Assembly (NCBI GenBank): GCA_050701635.1
Contig: JBOGDF010000006.1
Location: 1 to 36,833 of the forward strand
Direction: 5' to 3'
Length of the DNA: 36,833 nucleotides
Source: WHSM01 sp050701635
GTDB taxonomy: Bacteria > Actinomycetota > Actinomycetes > Mycobacteriales > Micromonosporaceae
Positions 36,813 to 36,833 of this stretch are shown piece by piece (the first letter of the stretch is position 1; each line of letters opens with the position of its first letter). The position numbers were made by a program, and so were the translations under genes. Under the pieces are notes generated by a model. That model was given only the letters and a program-made list of their open reading frames with translations. It was not told the origin of the DNA and did not search any database.

Positions 36813-36833
36813 CGGCCCGGCGCCGGCCGGCTA

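Noticed and set aside
1..36833. tRNA, rRNA, CRISPR or transposase genes
   Set aside because: I looked for T-loop GGTTCGAATCC-type signals, regularly spaced repeats and DDE/IS-like proteins and saw none that I could support.

Overview
The window is high-GC DNA with dense coding on both strands, GTG starts, strong GGAGG ribosome-binding sites mixed with apparently leaderless genes, and actinobacterial families throughout: a DesA-type acyl-ACP desaturase, a FadE24/FadE23-like acyl-CoA dehydrogenase pair, GH15 trehalase-like hydrolase and secreted proprotein-convertase-like subtilases. The tetranucleotide GTAC is strikingly frequent (Val as GTA before C, Arg-Thr as CGT-ACC). Together these suggest a filamentous actinomycete, probably Micromonosporaceae; the family-level call is inference. 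I see no rRNA, tRNA, CRISPR array, insertion sequence or prophage block, so this looks like a chromosomal segment.

Layout. 1-5.55 kb (minus strand): DUF5684 membrane protein, adenosine deaminase, and two paralogous secreted S8 proteases with C-terminal P domains (one, then a tandem pair), each followed by a hairpin terminator and each preceded by the same 16-bp motif. 5.9-8.0 kb: membrane-anchored multicopper oxidase. 8.0-13.0 kb (plus): coiled-coil protein with a Cys-pair, SRPBCC protein, a ClpP-like protein that has lost its catalytic triad, a cytosolic-type subtilase, an 88-aa protein that resembles that subtilase's own N-terminal prodomain, and a bitopic low-complexity membrane protein carrying a palindromic element and a hexamer repeat. 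13.1-20.9 kb: GlsB/YeaQ-type protein, an eight-helix membrane protein with a long Pro-rich tail, DoxX, GCS2-family glutamate-cysteine ligase, small membrane protein, GH15 hydrolase, DUF5655. 20.9-26.1 kb: M15-like peptidase candidate, the two acyl-CoA dehydrogenases (translationally coupled), a small orphan with a structured leader, DUF2238 and a bitopic membrane protein.

26.2-35.7 kb is a cell-surface glycoconjugate locus. A LicC-like nucleotidyltransferase, a glycerol-1-phosphate-dehydrogenase-like enzyme and a CDP-alcohol phosphatidyltransferase overlap or abut as one operon with a flippase. They are followed by a convergent GT4 glycosyltransferase, an O-antigen-ligase/polymerase-like protein, an Fpg/Nei DNA glycosylase (bystander) and a polyprenyl glycosylphosphotransferase. 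Logically: make and CDP-activate a polyol phosphate, transfer it to a lipid or alcohol, start and extend a glycan on undecaprenyl phosphate, flip and polymerise or ligate it. The window ends with an acyl-ACP desaturase preceded by a tandem 15-bp operator-like repeat.

The strongest candidates for undescribed biology are the pseudo-ClpP / cytosolic subtilase / orphan-prodomain module (9.4-12.2 kb) and the CDP-polyol trio inside the surface-glycan locus (26.3-28.8 kb). Regulatory oddities: TAnnnT hexamers 6-7 nt before start codons of genes that lack a Shine-Dalgarno (twice built on the TAG stop codon of the upstream gene), and two convergent gene pairs whose stop codons share one CTAG.
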